From: Lotus japonicus
Taxonomy: Eukaryota > Streptophyta > Magnoliopsida > Fabales > Fabaceae
DNA length: 64,000 nt
Assembly: GCF_012489685.1 (NCBI RefSeq)
Contig: NC_080044.1
Span: 66,884,732-66,948,731, forward strand
Direction of reading: 5' to 3'
The notes under the pieces were generated by a model, which was given only the letters and a program-made list of their open reading frames with translations, ran no database searches and was not told where the DNA came from. Shown piece after piece: positions 63,992-64,000 of this stretch (the stretch's first letter is position 1; each line of letters begins with the position of its first letter). The translations under genes were made by a program, and so were the position numbers.

Positions 63992-64000
63992 GGAAGTGAA

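Larger units (their letters stand above)
55846..64000 (+). mobile_element. Ty3/gypsy LTR retrotransposon, Tat/Ogre-like, 3' end outside window
   Basis: Order seen: 5' LTR, primer-binding site, gag with zinc-knuckle-like region, protease, RT, Ty3-type RNase H, a second (archaeal-type) RNase H, integrase. The second RNase H between RNase H and integrase is the hallmark of the Tat lineage. The coding region is broken by at least four frame changes (near 57140, between 60424 and 60719, near 62550, near 62780) and one in-frame stop (63107-63109), so this copy is not autonomous. The integrase frame ends at 63991; the polypurine tract and 3' LTR are not in view. Confidence 0.9.

Overview
This window is nuclear DNA of a flowering plant. 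Genes are split by AT-rich introns with GT..AG borders, plant-specific families are present (GLUTAMINE DUMPER, cluster II diacylglycerol kinase), and the space between genes is filled with plant-type transposable elements. The repeat content suggests a eudicot, plausibly a legume; that is inference, not proof.

Layout. 0.3-8.9 kb: two head-to-tail copies on the minus strand of a sialidase-like (BNR/Asp-box) gene with the same exon plan. The left copy has a 5-bp deletion in its third Asp-box and looks broken; the right copy is intact but has no signal peptide. 9.4-15.4 kb: a Helitron with a decayed RPA-like (DUF223) gene, a SINE and a Mutator-like element nested in it, ending about 320 bp upstream of the next gene. 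15.7-19.5 kb: a seven-exon TrmO-type tRNA methyltransferase gene (plus). 19.8-22.05 kb: a LINE fragment split by a small LTR element that carries an unusual 452-codon ORF with no gag or pol. 22.8-25.5 kb: more LINE fragments and a Stowaway-like MITE. 27.0-32.8 kb: a twelve-exon diacylglycerol kinase gene (plus). 34.9-50.9 kb: no convincing gene, but several bordered elements (two with 9-10 bp target duplications, one hAT-like), a LINE 3' end, MITEs and an exact 146-bp tandem duplication. 51.4-52.1 kb: a single-exon GLUTAMINE DUMPER gene with a TATA box. 53.8-55.0 kb: a non-coding poly(A) retroposon with a 15-bp target duplication. 55.8-64.0 kb: the 5' part of a Ty3/gypsy retrotransposon of the Tat/Ogre type (dual RNase H), with several reading-frame breaks; its 3' LTR lies outside the window.

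The host genes are independent transcription units in different processes: glycan-related hydrolase fold, tRNA modification, phosphatidic acid signalling and amino-acid export. There is no operon-like organisation. All exon borders were set by eye from splice signals, conserved family sequence and reading phase.
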